Part shown: one piece after another, positions 1 to 7,177 of the stretch
How positions within the stretch are numbered: the first letter of the stretch is position 1
Layout: every line of letters begins with the position of its first letter
Source: a virus
Direction: 5' to 3' (one strand)
IMG/VR virus record: IMGVR_UViG_3300035670_000905
Span: 1-31,196 of that record
DNA length: 31,196 bases
Translations under genes and position numbers: made by a program
The notes under the pieces: generated by a model
The model's database searches: none
What the model saw: only the letters and a program-made list of their open reading frames with translations
What the model was told of the DNA's origin: nothing

Positions 1-207
1 AAATATTTCATTAGCTCTTATCTTATCTTGTGTACTATTTGAATTATGCACCATATCATATAATTCAAGTATTGAATTTTTAAGTTTTTCAGATTGCAGC
101 TTTTCCATTTCGAGGGCTTGTTCAAATATTTCATTTAAGGGTCTTGAAATTGAATTGCTATTTATTCTATTAACTATTTGCTGAATTAACCATTCTACTG
201 CTGTCAT
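1..207 (-). CDS. Small phage protein, MTAVE family (partial)
   Basis: The reading frame runs leftward from an ATG at 207 and leaves the window at base 1, so the C-terminus is missing. It begins MTAVEWLIQQIV and continues through a helical stretch with FEQALEMEK. The start and the ALEMEK stretch match the gene at 403-621, and the two share a 24-base identical block (99-122 and 528-551), so they are paralogues. Small proteins beginning MTAVE are, from memory, common in phages of Bacteroidota; their function is unknown. One base separates it from the stop of the next gene upstream. Confidence 0.75.
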   Translation of the reverse strand, partial: MTAVEWLIQQIVNRINSNSISRPLNEIFEQALEMEKLQSEKLKNSILELYDMVHNSNSTQDKIRANEIF

Positions 208-208
208 A

Positions 209-397
209 TTATTTTCGTTTTTTTCGTTTTAAATGCGGATTTCTAAAAAACCAACTTCTCCACATTAAATTATAATCTATCTCAGGATAATCTTTTTCGT
301 ATTCCATTTCCCAAAATAGAATATAAGATAATGCTGTAACTACTCCAATAAGGTAGATTACAAACAGAATATAAATTGTTGCTAGTATAAGTGACAT
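209..397 (-). CDS. Small single-pass membrane protein
   Basis: A 62-residue protein with one long hydrophobic segment at about residues 3-28 (LILATIYILFVIYLIGVV and onward), then a polar tail rich in aromatic and basic residues that ends KRKKRK. This suggests an N-terminal membrane anchor with a positively charged C-terminus in the cytoplasm. It sits between two MTAVE-family paralogues with almost no spacing, so it is co-transcribed with the small-gene cluster. No family was recognised. A holin-like or host-takeover role is possible but nothing in the sequence proves it. Confidence 0.7.
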   Translation of the reverse strand: MSLILATIYILFVIYLIGVVTALSYILFWEMEYEKDYPEIDYNLMWRSWFFRNPHLKRKKRK

Positions 398-402
398 AAT
401 TT

Positions 403-621
403 TTACTGATTTAAATTTTTTGTTTTGATTGTTTCATAATATTCACCAGGAGTCCAATGTATTCTGAATGAAATATTTTGTTGATTCCCATCATTAAATC
501 CATCTTCCCAAGCCGATATTATCTGTTGCTTTTCCATTTCGAGGGCTTGTTGAATTTCTTTTTTCCAAGCATTTGTATGTTCGCCACAAATTTGCTGAAC
601 TAAAAATTCTACTGCTGTCAT
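403..621 (-). CDS. Small phage protein, MTAVE family
   Basis: A 72-residue protein, MTAVEFLVQQICGEH and onward, with QQALEMEKQQI in the middle and GFNDGNQQ toward the end. A start six codons further upstream (639) is open, but the paralogue at 1-207 starts exactly at MTAVE, and the upstream gene stops two bases before this ATG (TGA-T-ATG), so 621 is preferred. The C-terminal half with HWTPGEYYET is not in the visible part of the paralogue. Function unknown; part of the packed leftward early cluster. Confidence 0.75.
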   Translation of the reverse strand: MTAVEFLVQQICGEHTNAWKKEIQQALEMEKQQIISAWEDGFNDGNQQNISFRIHWTPGEYYETIKTKNLNQ

Positions 622-622
622 A

Positions 623-778
623 TCATTTGTTTTTATCAATTAACAAAATTAAACCTATGCCTAAGCATAAACCGCCAATAAAACAAAATACTAACATAAG
701 ATAAAGTTTTTCAAGTGTTAAGGCCATTGTTAAACCAGCTAATAAGCCAGCACAGGCGCTAATAATTATTTTTTTCAT
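623..778 (-). CDS. Very small two-helix membrane protein
   Basis: A 51-residue frame reading MKKIIISACAGLLAGLTMAL, then TLEKLYLMLVFCFIGGLCLGIGLILLIDKNK. Two hydrophobic segments (about residues 4-20 and 26-47) are separated by a short charged turn, a helical-hairpin topology seen in small holins and other phage membrane peptides. The stop lies one base before the next ATG at 621, and the start overlaps the end of the upstream gene by 20 bases, as expected for translational coupling. It has no recognised family. Holin is a guess based on topology only. Confidence 0.65.
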   Translation of the reverse strand: MKKIIISACAGLLAGLTMALTLEKLYLMLVFCFIGGLCLGIGLILLIDKNK

Positions 779-1088
779 AAAGGTCATCAAGTTGGTTTTG
801 TATCATGTTATCAATATAAGCATCATAGTCTGATTCGTTTTGCTCGTTTAAACATTCTTGCAGCAATTCTTCGACTTCATCATAAGTCATATTAAGCATT
901 ATTGCAAGTTCATCTGTGCTATGTTCAGTATCATCAATTGTAGTGCTTAGAATCTCAAAATATGCATCTGTGTCAGGTTCTAATGGTACGCCGTATTTAT
1001 CGCGTGAACCTCGGCAATATTCGTTATATTCGCCTGTAATAATTAAAATTTTGTCATTTGGCATTAGATAATCTGTTGTCGTTTTCAT
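759..1088 (-). CDS. Acidic small phage protein, unknown function
   Basis: A 109-residue, strongly acidic protein with many Asp, Glu, Asn and Tyr. The N-terminal part (residues 1-48) has a beta-like stretch, NDKILIITGEYNEYCRGSRDKYG. The middle, STDELAIMLNMTYDEVEELL at about residues 57-76, resembles a helix-turn-helix-like or helical pair. No family recognised. The acidic composition could suit a DNA mimic or an inhibitor of a host protein, but that is inference only. It is in the leftward cluster of small genes fed by the promoter at 1567-1596. Confidence 0.7.
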   Translation of the reverse strand: MKTTTDYLMPNDKILIITGEYNEYCRGSRDKYGVPLEPDTDAYFEILSTTIDDTEHSTDELAIMLNMTYDEVEELLQECLNEQNESDYDAYIDNMIQNQLDDLYEKNNY

Positions 1089-1099
1089 AATCTGTCTTT

Positions 1100-1306
1100 T
1101 TAAATATAGTGAAATAATAATTTACCTGTTAAAGTTTGAATCTGTTCAATTTCTTCAAAGGTTATTTCGTATCGTTCGATAATTGAATTTATATCTTGTT
1201 CATCATTATCGGCTAATGCTATAAATAAATTTAAAAGCATTGCAGAAATTTGCTCTGATGTGTACGCTTGAATAATTAAGCGATGGTAGATTTTAAATTT
1301 TTTCAT
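1100..1306 (-). CDS. Small helical phage protein, unknown function
   Basis: A 68-residue protein, MKKFKIYHRLIIQAYTSEQ, followed by two predicted helices (about residues 18-45 and 47-64) rich in Ile, Leu and Glu. No motif recognised. It is separated by 11 bases from the following gene and by about 70 bases from the upstream 48-residue gene; that gap shows nothing I can name. Co-transcribed with the early cluster. Confidence 0.65.
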   Translation of the reverse strand: MKKFKIYHRLIIQAYTSEQISAMLLNLFIALADNDEQDINSIIERYEITFEEIEQIQTLTGKLLFHYI

Positions 1307-1378
1307 GTTGTGAAGTTTTGTGTTGTTAAAATTACAGTTGGTAGGATGCTGTACCCCGTAGATGTGTTTATTTTATAA

Positions 1379-1525
1379 TTAAAATTTAACTCCTCTCATT
1401 TTTAACATTTCTTCAATTGTCTTTCTTCTATCGCTCCATACGTATTGACCGCATTTTTCAATTTCTAATGCTAATAATGATTTTAAATCTTCGTTTGTGT
1501 AAACTTTTTTTACTTGCGCTTTCAT
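1379..1525 (-). CDS. Small basic phage protein, first gene of leftward small-gene cluster
   Basis: A 48-residue frame, MKAQVKKVYTNEDLKSLLAL through EMLKMRGVKF, with a basic N-terminus and an amphipathic helical middle. It is the first gene after the promoter at 1567-1596, about 35 bases downstream of the expected transcript start, and is preceded by an A-rich stretch (ACTTCAAATT) but no GGAGG. No family recognised. Its position makes it likely to be expressed early and strongly. Confidence 0.6.
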   Translation of the reverse strand: MKAQVKKVYTNEDLKSLLALEIEKCGQYVWSDRRKTIEEMLKMRGVKF

Positions 1526-1566
1526 AATTTGAAGTTTTTTTGTTGTGTTATAAATCAATTGTGTTA

Positions 1567-1596
1567 CAAAGATACAAACACTTTTTATATTTCAAA
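1567..1596 (-). promoter_or_regulatory. Bacteroidota-type promoter for small-gene cluster
   Basis: On the minus strand, TTTG (1593-1596), an 18-base spacer and TATCTTTG (1567-1574), close to the Bacteroidota -33 TTTG and -7 TAnnTTTG consensus. It lies in the gap between the replication gene ending at 1615 and the 48-residue gene starting at 1525. A very AT-rich stretch lies just upstream. A TGTAACA word, the one clustered at 12661-12889, follows the -7 box here. Confidence 0.75.
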
Positions 1597-1614
1597 CTAT
1601 TTTTATAAAATTTT

Positions 1615-3348
1615 TTATAAATTTTTTAAATTTATTGAAACACAACGACCAGACATACCAGCTGCAAAACGCGTATTGCTTCGTCTTGATGCCCCTTTTA
1701 GCCTTAATAGTATAGTAGACCATGAAACCTGCCAAGGCGTATTATTTAAAACTTTTTTAACAAAAACAGATGTGTTTAGTATCAACAAGTCATCATTCAT
1801 TACCCGGATACCTAAACGCATTAGCCTTTCATTTGCTTCGGCCTGTGATGGTTTAACACTTGGCTGATAATTATGCGCGTATTCAACTAATTCACCTATT
1901 GTTTTTGTTCCTACATAGTTTTCAGATTCGATTCTAACTTCTTGACTTAATATTTGCTGCAAACATCTTTGTTCATCTGTTAACTCTTCTTTTTCATCTT
2001 GCACATTTCGATGTTCTAAAATTATTGCAGCTTCTTCTAATGCCGTTTCAGGTGTTACGGCTTTATCGTTCCATGTATGCCACCAACCACCCAAAAGCGC
2101 CCCAAATTGGTCACCTGTTGCCCTATCTTCAGTAATTAGTGAAACAGCGTGTGTAAATATCTTAATGCTTTTTTGAATTTCATCTGCAAGGCTAACCATG
2201 CGCGCCTGAAAACGCTGGCCGTAATTTTCAAATATTGTCCTTGTTCGTAGTTTTTCAACTTCGCTAAATGTTTCTTGATTTGGCAACTTTTTTAATTCTA
2301 ATATGCAAAAACGCCGCTTATCTGAATCATTTACTAACTGTGGGTTTATACTCACAAACAAAAAACAACTTCTTACAAAATAATCAATAGCTTTACCATC
2401 TTTGCCGCCTTTAGCTATTGCAGGTGATTTTTCACTACTTGCCGCCCTTGCTAATCCTATAATTTCTTGCATCCGTTGCGCTGCCCTTTCATCGTTACCT
2501 TCGCCTTCATCTATTGTAACTGGTAAAGCATCGCTATTTAGTTTTTGCCTTACTGCTGGTTCGGTTGCAGCTGTACCCTGTACACTTACTGCAATGCTTC
2601 CGATAACTTCATTTATTACGTTTTCTAAAACCCAACTTTTGCCGTTGCCGCGCGGGCCCGTAATCCAAACATGCGGCCGCCATTTTAAGATGCCCGAAAT
2701 AGTAGACAAAGCTAACCAACCCGATAATAGGATATAATCAGCTTTTGTTTGCCAATTAAGTTTTGATAATAATTTTGGTAACATTGCAGCTTCACCATAC
2801 GGCAACGGCTGTTCTATTGGCATTTCAATAGCTTTTCGATATTCATAGGTATATTCAGTTTTTAAAGCGTCTAAAGCGTATTTTTGGCCGCCTGTAATTA
2901 AACTGTTCCCGGTATGAAATATAATGCCTTGTTTTTCTTGCCAAGCACCGCGACCGCGAATATTAACAGTATCGTAAAAACCTAAACTGTTACAAAAACT
3001 GATTAGATAATCAGCTGCTGCCATTGCATCAAAATTGCTATTGTCCCGATTTGGAAATGTTGTAAGCCAAAACTCTAAAGGTGCAATGCTTAATAAATTA
3101 TTTTTATTTAATGACGATGCTTTATATTTTACAATAGACATTGAAGTGCTAAGATAAAAATAATACATCATGCTACCATCGTCGGAACTCCAACCTAAAG
3201 GCCTAAAATAACCGCCAATAAAACCCTTTTTATTTGTTTCGGGTGTTACTGATTGTGCGCGTTCAGCTTTGGGTTTTTTGGTAGTTTTTGACTTGTCAGA
3301 TACAGACTTGTCAGATTTTGACCAATCAATTATTTTATCTTGTTTCAT
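1615..3348 (-). CDS. Phage replication AAA+ ATPase (primase/helicase-like)
   Basis: A 577-residue protein. Residues 1-40 are a Lys/Ser-rich linker. Residues about 41-200 resemble the N-terminal region of a widespread phage replication protein (GYFRPLGW, then NLLSIAPLEFW and NIRGRGAWQ). The ATPase core has Walker A GPRGNGKS (231-238), a Walker B-like LPVTIDEGE (275-283), a sensor-like FVSINP (331-336) and DKRRF (343-347), a candidate arginine finger. It probably acts as the replicative motor that unwinds phage DNA. It overlaps the DnaB N-terminal-domain gene by four bases, and the two may work together. No TOPRIM primase motif is visible. The family assignment is confident; whether it has primase activity is not known. 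Confidence 0.85.
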   Translation of the reverse strand: MKQDKIIDWSKSDKSVSDKSKTTKKPKAERAQSVTPETNKKGFIGGYFRPLGWSSDDGSMMYYFYLSTSMSIVKYKASSLNKNNLLSIAPLEFWLTTFPNRDNSNFDAMAAADYLISFCNSLGFYDTVNIRGRGAWQEKQGIIFHTGNSLITGGQKYALDALKTEYTYEYRKAIEMPIEQPLPYGEAAMLPKLLSKLNWQTKADYILLSGWLALSTISGILKWRPHVWITGPRGNGKSWVLENVINEVIGSIAVSVQGTAATEPAVRQKLNSDALPVTIDEGEGNDERAAQRMQEIIGLARAASSEKSPAIAKGGKDGKAIDYFVRSCFLFVSINPQLVNDSDKRRFCILELKKLPNQETFSEVEKLRTRTIFENYGQRFQARMVSLADEIQKSIKIFTHAVSLITEDRATGDQFGALLGGWWHTWNDKAVTPETALEEAAIILEHRNVQDEKEELTDEQRCLQQILSQEVRIESENYVGTKTIGELVEYAHNYQPSVKPSQAEANERLMRLGIRVMNDDLLILNTSVFVKKVLNNTPWQVSWSTILLRLKGASRRSNTRFAAGMSGRCVSINLKNL

Positions 3349-3956
3349 TGTCTTATGATTTGTTTGCCTACGTTAAACTGTTTAATTTTAGCCATGTGAT
3401 TTTTTACCGTTTCAAAAACGTCTTCGGTATCATTCATGATTGTGTTTATCATTTCAACAGATACTTTTATTAGTTCGCGCTGTATGTGTTTTTGAATTAG
3501 TATTCTCGCATGAACTTCTAAATTAGCTGTTGATGCTACGCGGTTTGTCATTTCGGCTAAATAAGCAGGGCCGCCACATTGATATTTAAGTTTTTCAGCA
3601 ACTGTTATAATATCGCATTTTTCAACGGAACTACAAACATCAAATATTTGTTTGTGATTTTCAAAATAAAAATGCTCAGACTTTAAAAAACTTACTTTGT
3701 CCATTGCATCTGATTCTATAAGAATAGCACCTAAAATAATCTGTTCAAGGTCTTTGCTATGTGGGAAAATAATTGATTTTTCAAATATAGACTGTTCCTT
3801 TTCTTCAAGTGCTAAAATAACATTTTGTAAAGTTAGAAGCTGTTTTTCTTTAATGTTTCGGTAATTTTCGCGCTTAGTATCATCTTTAAACCAAGCATCC
3901 ATTTTAATAGCTTCTTGTTTTAAGTCTTCAAGTAGTCTTTCGGCTTCGTTAGTCAT
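3345..3956 (-). CDS. Stand-alone DnaB N-terminal-domain protein
   Basis: A 203-residue protein. Residues 1-60 are charged and likely coiled. Residues 65-165 read like a DnaB N-terminal domain: SKDLEQIILGAILIESD, then HFYFENHKQIFDVC, GPAYLAEM and VHARILIQKHIQREL. In DnaB helicases this domain forms the trimeric collar that contacts primase. The RecA-like ATPase domain that normally follows is absent; the gene stops and the separate AAA+ ATPase gene begins within four bases. The protein may bridge host primase and the phage ATPase, or load it. The VRR-NUC gene overlaps its start by four bases. Confidence 0.8.
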   Translation of the reverse strand: MTNEAERLLEDLKQEAIKMDAWFKDDTKRENYRNIKEKQLLTLQNVILALEEKEQSIFEKSIIFPHSKDLEQIILGAILIESDAMDKVSFLKSEHFYFENHKQIFDVCSSVEKCDIITVAEKLKYQCGGPAYLAEMTNRVASTANLEVHARILIQKHIQRELIKVSVEMINTIMNDTEDVFETVKNHMAKIKQFNVGKQIIRQ

Positions 3957-4327
3957 AAATCTTCATTTTTAAATTCGTTATCAATATATCTTGTTAATCG
4001 TGCTATGCCGCCAGCATTTCGGACTGCTTGCAAAAATTTAATCTGTTCATTTGTTGCCCTGCCTTTTTCGTTTTTAACTTCAACAGCGGTAAATATAGCA
4101 ATTTTTTGACCTACCATGTCAGGCGTAACAAATATTTCAGTCCATCCAATTAAATCAGAACTACCTACACAAAGCCCGAATGCTATCGGTCGCGGGTCAG
4201 ATAGCATAATCATGCCGTTTAATAATCCGCGCCTACCTTGATATGCTGTGCCTGTATTATTTCGAAATAATATGCCTTGCTTACTGTGTTTAGCTTGCAG
4301 GGCTTTGTATAGGTTTTGTTCTTTCAT
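3953..4327 (-). CDS. VRR-NUC domain nuclease
   Basis: A 124-residue protein that is essentially a single VRR-NUC domain of the PD-(D/E)XK superfamily. Visible features are GSSDLIG (candidate catalytic Asp58), FTAVEVKN (Glu83 and Lys85), then TNEQIKFLQAVRNAGGIA with Gln95. Stand-alone VRR-NUC proteins occur in many phages and cut branched or flap DNA, so a role in resolving replication intermediates is likely. It overlaps the DnaB N-terminal-domain gene by four bases and follows the unknown gene at 4329-4745 by one base, so it is part of the replication operon. Confidence 0.85.
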   Translation of the reverse strand: MKEQNLYKALQAKHSKQGILFRNNTGTAYQGRRGLLNGMIMLSDPRPIAFGLCVGSSDLIGWTEIFVTPDMVGQKIAIFTAVEVKNEKGRATNEQIKFLQAVRNAGGIARLTRYIDNEFKNEDL

Positions 4328-4328
4328 G

Positions 4329-4745
4329 TTATCTATCTACTATTACTATTGAATCGGGATATTGTTTTAGTGCATTTAAATACTTTTCAACAAATGGCAC
4401 AAAGTTTACATACCTGCCCCATCCATTAGGTGAATCAAACTTACTAAAATAATCAGGTCTTAATTTTAGCAAATCTAAACCTTCTTCAATAATTTCTATT
4501 ATGTCACTTGCAAAAATAGTTACAGAATCTTCAAATTCCATTTCTATTTTGTAATCTTCGCTATGTACATAATCTTTGTCTAACTGATAAGGTCGCCAAA
4601 GTGCTTTGTATAAACCAGCTTGTTCAGCCATTTTACAAAGATTATGTGTTATGTTAGCACTATAAAGTTCTTCTTTTTCTTCGTGAAAATTTACCATATC
4701 ATAACTAACATATTTTATTTTATATAAACTTACATTTAAACTCAT
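4329..4745 (-). CDS. Conserved phage protein of unknown function
   Basis: A 138-residue protein starting MSLNVSLYKI. A longer frame opens upstream, but the ATG at 4745 overlaps the TGA of the preceding gene (ATGA), which fixes the start. The segments SANITHNLCKMAEQAGLYKALWRP and NGWGRYVNFVPFVEKYLNAL match, from memory, a phage protein found across many unrelated phages, usually beginning MSLDVYL; its function is not known. The conserved Asn-His, Trp-Arg-Pro and Gly-Trp-Gly groups suggest a small binding or enzymatic fold, but nothing more can be said. Confidence 0.75.
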   Translation of the reverse strand: MSLNVSLYKIKYVSYDMVNFHEEKEELYSANITHNLCKMAEQAGLYKALWRPYQLDKDYVHSEDYKIEMEFEDSVTIFASDIIEIIEEGLDLLKLRPDYFSKFDSPNGWGRYVNFVPFVEKYLNALKQYPDSIVIVDR

Positions 4746-5032
4746 GGTAATCTGTTTTTTGATTTTGGTGAACATCCTAACCAAAATGTATTAAAAAATT
4801 GTTTTCTTTTCCAGCCTTTGACTTTATACTCATCTAATGTTTTTTCGCAAATATCTTTCATTACATCGTCGTCACATTCATAATCTAAATATTTTATGAC
4901 TTTTTGACCAAACTCATTAGTTTCGGCTTCAGCTACTAACTGGTCGAAATTTGCAGGCGGTTCGCTAACAGCATAAACGCGCCTGTAAATTTCTAATAAT
5001 ATTTCGTCATCTGTTAATTTTTTTCGAGGCAT
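4742..5032 (-). CDS. Hypothetical phage protein
   Basis: A 96-residue protein, MPRKKLTDDEILLEIYRRVYA and onward, with helical N- and C-terminal parts and an acidic middle (YLDYECDDD). The C-terminus is basic and aromatic (GWKRKQFFNTFWLG). No family recognised. It overlaps the transglycosylase gene by 19 bases and the following gene by four, so it is tightly embedded in the operon. Confidence 0.65.
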   Translation of the reverse strand: MPRKKLTDDEILLEIYRRVYAVSEPPANFDQLVAEAETNEFGQKVIKYLDYECDDDVMKDICEKTLDEYKVKGWKRKQFFNTFWLGCSPKSKNRLP

Positions 5033-5493
5033 TGTTCAAATTTTTTAAGGTAATTTAATGTGCTTTCATACTGGTAACCATTCGGGCCGCCGTTCCACAT
5101 CCGTGCAAGTTCACGGTAATCAGGATATTTACCGTATTTTTGTGCGTAGGTATGGCAATTGATACCCATAACAGCCCAAAAAACGCGCTCAGCTTTAACT
5201 GAATCAAACATATCTTTATGTTGATAATTCAATAGGTCTTTAAGTCCTGAACCTTTAACGCAAATATCATGAATTTGATACCTACCATAAGCCCTGCCGC
5301 TGTCACCTATTAAGCTGTCGGTATTTTGTGATTCAATTTCGCCAATGGCATTGATAAAATCAGAATCAGTATCACATGTGTCGCGAGTTATGTAAACAGT
5401 TTTTACAATAACTTCGGGTTGCTGTTTTGGCTTACTGCCTGCATAGATAATGGCAGCTATAAGTAAGCTAAATAATATTACATCTTTAAGCAT
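5014..5493 (-). CDS. Membrane-anchored lytic transglycosylase/lysozyme-like protein
   Basis: A 159-residue protein with an N-terminal hydrophobic segment (about residues 5-18, a signal anchor or uncleaved signal peptide) and a lysozyme-fold domain at about 44-155. The lytic-transglycosylase signature is AIGEIESQNTDS with candidate catalytic Glu54, then GRAYGRYQIHD and LARMWNGGPNGY. It should cut peptidoglycan glycan strands from the periplasmic side. It sits inside the replication operon, far from the tail genes and from the endolysin-like gene at 17256-17882, so it may serve lysis or local wall remodelling rather than virion entry. The enzyme class is fairly sure; the role is not. Confidence 0.75.
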   Translation of the reverse strand: MLKDVILFSLLIAAIIYAGSKPKQQPEVIVKTVYITRDTCDTDSDFINAIGEIESQNTDSLIGDSGRAYGRYQIHDICVKGSGLKDLLNYQHKDMFDSVKAERVFWAVMGINCHTYAQKYGKYPDYRELARMWNGGPNGYQYESTLNYLKKFEQCLEKN

Positions 5494-5678
5494 TAGAATA
5501 ATGTTAATTGGTTGTTTATAAATATAATTTCTTTTTCAGGAACTAAGAATTGTTTGTATCCAAAATCAACACTATACCAAGTTATAGTTTTTGTTTTGTT
5601 TTGAAAACCTATGTATCTTATAATTCCTTGTATTATCTGACCATCGTAATCTTTATATAATACTGTTTGTCCTATCAT
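5493..5678 (-). CDS. Small hypothetical protein, SH3-barrel-like
   Basis: A 61-residue protein, MIGQTVLYKDYDGQIIQGII through VPEKEIIFINNQLTLF. The pattern of short strands (GQTVLYKD, GIIRYIGF, TITWYSVDF, FLVPEKEII) suggests a small beta barrel such as those that bind nucleic acid or protein. No family recognised. Its ends overlap or abut both neighbours in the operon. Confidence 0.6.
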   Translation of the reverse strand: MIGQTVLYKDYDGQIIQGIIRYIGFQNKTKTITWYSVDFGYKQFLVPEKEIIFINNQLTLF

Positions 5679-5905
5679 GCTAATTGCTTTTTTTCGACTG
5701 GTATGAAGCCTGTTCCTGTGCCTTCATTACCCATCATTTTTAAAAAATCAATTTCTACTTTAGCTGAATGAATAATTGTGTCTGCAAGTTTAGATATTGC
5801 CTTAGCTTTTGCAGTTTCTTTTTCAACATCGGAATCATCATCCATTAGCTTTTCGATTTGTTCGAATAGCAAGTTTCTAAGGTCTTCAATTTTGTTTCGT
5901 GCCAT
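5675..5905 (-). CDS. Small conserved phage protein next to HNH gene
   Basis: A 76-residue protein, MARNKIEDLRNLLFEQIEKL, then helical KAKAISKLADTIIHSAKVEI and a Gly-Thr-Gly C-terminal motif (GTGTGFIP). Proteins with this layout are, from memory, common in phages and often lie beside the same SANT/HNH-type gene as here. The function is not known. It overlaps the HNH gene by 20 bases. Confidence 0.7.
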   Translation of the reverse strand: MARNKIEDLRNLLFEQIEKLMDDDSDVEKETAKAKAISKLADTIIHSAKVEIDFLKMMGNEGTGTGFIPVEKKQLA

Positions 5906-6506
5906 ACTTTTTGATTGTTTTGTTAAGTTTTGATAATGCTTTTATTGTTTTCTTTAAATCTTCAGGATATCTGTGTATTGTGTTTAATCGCATGTTTTCA
6001 GCACAACTAATTAACATTAAATTATTTATGTCATATTTATTCAATGCTGGATTTTTAACTCTTACTACATATCCTTTTGGTACTTTTCCATGTACAGATT
6101 CCCAAATCAATATTTCTTTTCGAATCCATTGTTTGTCGGCTACTTTAACAAGTAAAAATAAATCTTTGCCATCTATTCTTATATCGCCAACTTGCCTTGT
6201 ATTATGCGGTTTGTTACCTTTTTTAAAACTTGTAACATTTGCACCCATGTAACCTTTTACACCTTTGTTCCACGGCTTATTACCTTTTTGAAAACGTGAT
6301 TTATTACCTAAATTTCTAAATCTTTCAGCTTCAATGGCTTTTAGCTTTTTTAGATGTTCATCAGATTTTTTAAGACCTAAAAGATTTGCCTGTGTATAAA
6401 TAGACCTTTCAGTACGTTGTATAATTTCACACAATTCTTTAATGGTTTTATCTGAATAGTGCTGTTTTAATAGTTCGATTTCGTGCGGCTGCCATTTTGT
6501 TTTCAT
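5886..6506 (-). CDS. HNH endonuclease with N-terminal SANT/HTH-like domain
   Basis: A 206-residue protein. Residues 1-48 look like a Myb/SANT-type DNA-binding unit (KWQPHEIELLKQHYSD and RTERSIYTQANLLGLKKS). Residues 70-100 hold repeated FKKGNKP-type basic segments (RFQKGNKPWNKG and SFKKGNKPHN). The HNH core is LIWESVHGKVPKGYVVRVK with candidate His139, followed by INNLMLIS with a conserved Asn. Such phage proteins are free-standing HNH nucleases that may be mobile or may act in packaging or replication. Its start codon overlaps the methyltransferase stop by one base. Confidence 0.8.
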   Translation of the reverse strand: MKTKWQPHEIELLKQHYSDKTIKELCEIIQRTERSIYTQANLLGLKKSDEHLKKLKAIEAERFRNLGNKSRFQKGNKPWNKGVKGYMGANVTSFKKGNKPHNTRQVGDIRIDGKDLFLLVKVADKQWIRKEILIWESVHGKVPKGYVVRVKNPALNKYDINNLMLISCAENMRLNTIHRYPEDLKKTIKALSKLNKTIKKYGTKQN

Positions 6507-7177
6507 TAGAAAAGTTTTTGTTGTGAAATATGGTTGTTAATTCGTTTAATTGCAGCATCGTAGTATTCTTTGTCAAGTTCGCATGCTGTAAGCTCAAAAC
6601 CATAATCGTGGCAGGCAATGGCTATTGAGCCGCTGCCTAAATGTGTATCTAAAATTTTATCGCCTTGTTTGGCGTACTTGTCTAAAAGCCATTTGTAAAG
6701 TTTTGGCGGTTTTTGTGTAGGATGCAATTTTTCACTTTTATTTAAATAAGCTGAATATCTAAACATTTTATTTGCACCTTTAAATGATGTCCAAGCATAT
6801 TCACAATCTGAAAATGATAAACCTTTAGGAACTTCTTTATCCCAAATTATAAAGTTATTGCATATTCCTAAATCAAAATAATTGCCGCCCCAAATAATTT
6901 GATTTTTTGAAACTCTTTTTAATTCTGTAAAATATTTTTTATTTGGTATTTGATTATCCCAATCCTTTGGTTTCCATTTTCTATTTTTAGCTTTTGATGC
7001 TTTTGGTGTGTTACCTATTCCCATATTCATATTAGCTAAATCAATACCATAAGGCGGGTCGACCAAAGCAAGTGAGTAGTAATTGTCAGGAGTTTGGGAT
7101 AATAGATCCATGCAGTCGCAATTAAAAATTTTTATTTTATCCGTAATTGCGCCCCCTATTAAATTTTTATATTTCAT
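6506..7177 (-). CDS. Phage DNA methyltransferase (DPPY type)
   Basis: A 223-residue SAM-dependent DNA methyltransferase of the N4-cytosine/N6-adenine amino type. The catalytic motif is DPPYGID (residues 40-46), HPTQKP is at 152-157 and the SAM-binding motif is DTHLGSGS (177-184). The order (catalytic motif first) fits the beta class. The open frame extends to 7231, but a start at 7177 gives only 11 bases of overlap with the nuclease gene. Its N-terminal region, TDKIKIFNCDCMDLLSQTPDNYYSLAL, is mirrored by the truncated remnant at 7823-7918. It likely protects phage DNA from restriction, or pairs with the adjacent nuclease. Confidence 0.85.
   Translation of the reverse strand: MKYKNLIGGAITDKIKIFNCDCMDLLSQTPDNYYSLALVDPPYGIDLANMNMGIGNTPKASKAKNRKWKPKDWDNQIPNKKYFTELKRVSKNQIIWGGNYFDLGICNNFIIWDKEVPKGLSFSDCEYAWTSFKGANKMFRYSAYLNKSEKLHPTQKPPKLYKWLLDKYAKQGDKILDTHLGSGSIAIACHDYGFELTACELDKEYYDAAIKRINNHISQQKLF

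Noticed and set aside
1514-1867. Plus-strand open frame
   Set aside because: It is antisense to the end of the AAA+ ATPase gene and its promoter region, with no start signal; a shadow frame.
2402-2737. Plus-strand open frame of 111 codons
   Set aside because: It lies entirely opposite the Walker motifs of the AAA+ ATPase gene; the conserved protein is on the minus strand.
5899-6252. Plus-strand open frame of 117 codons
   Set aside because: Antisense to the HNH gene, whose motifs are clear.
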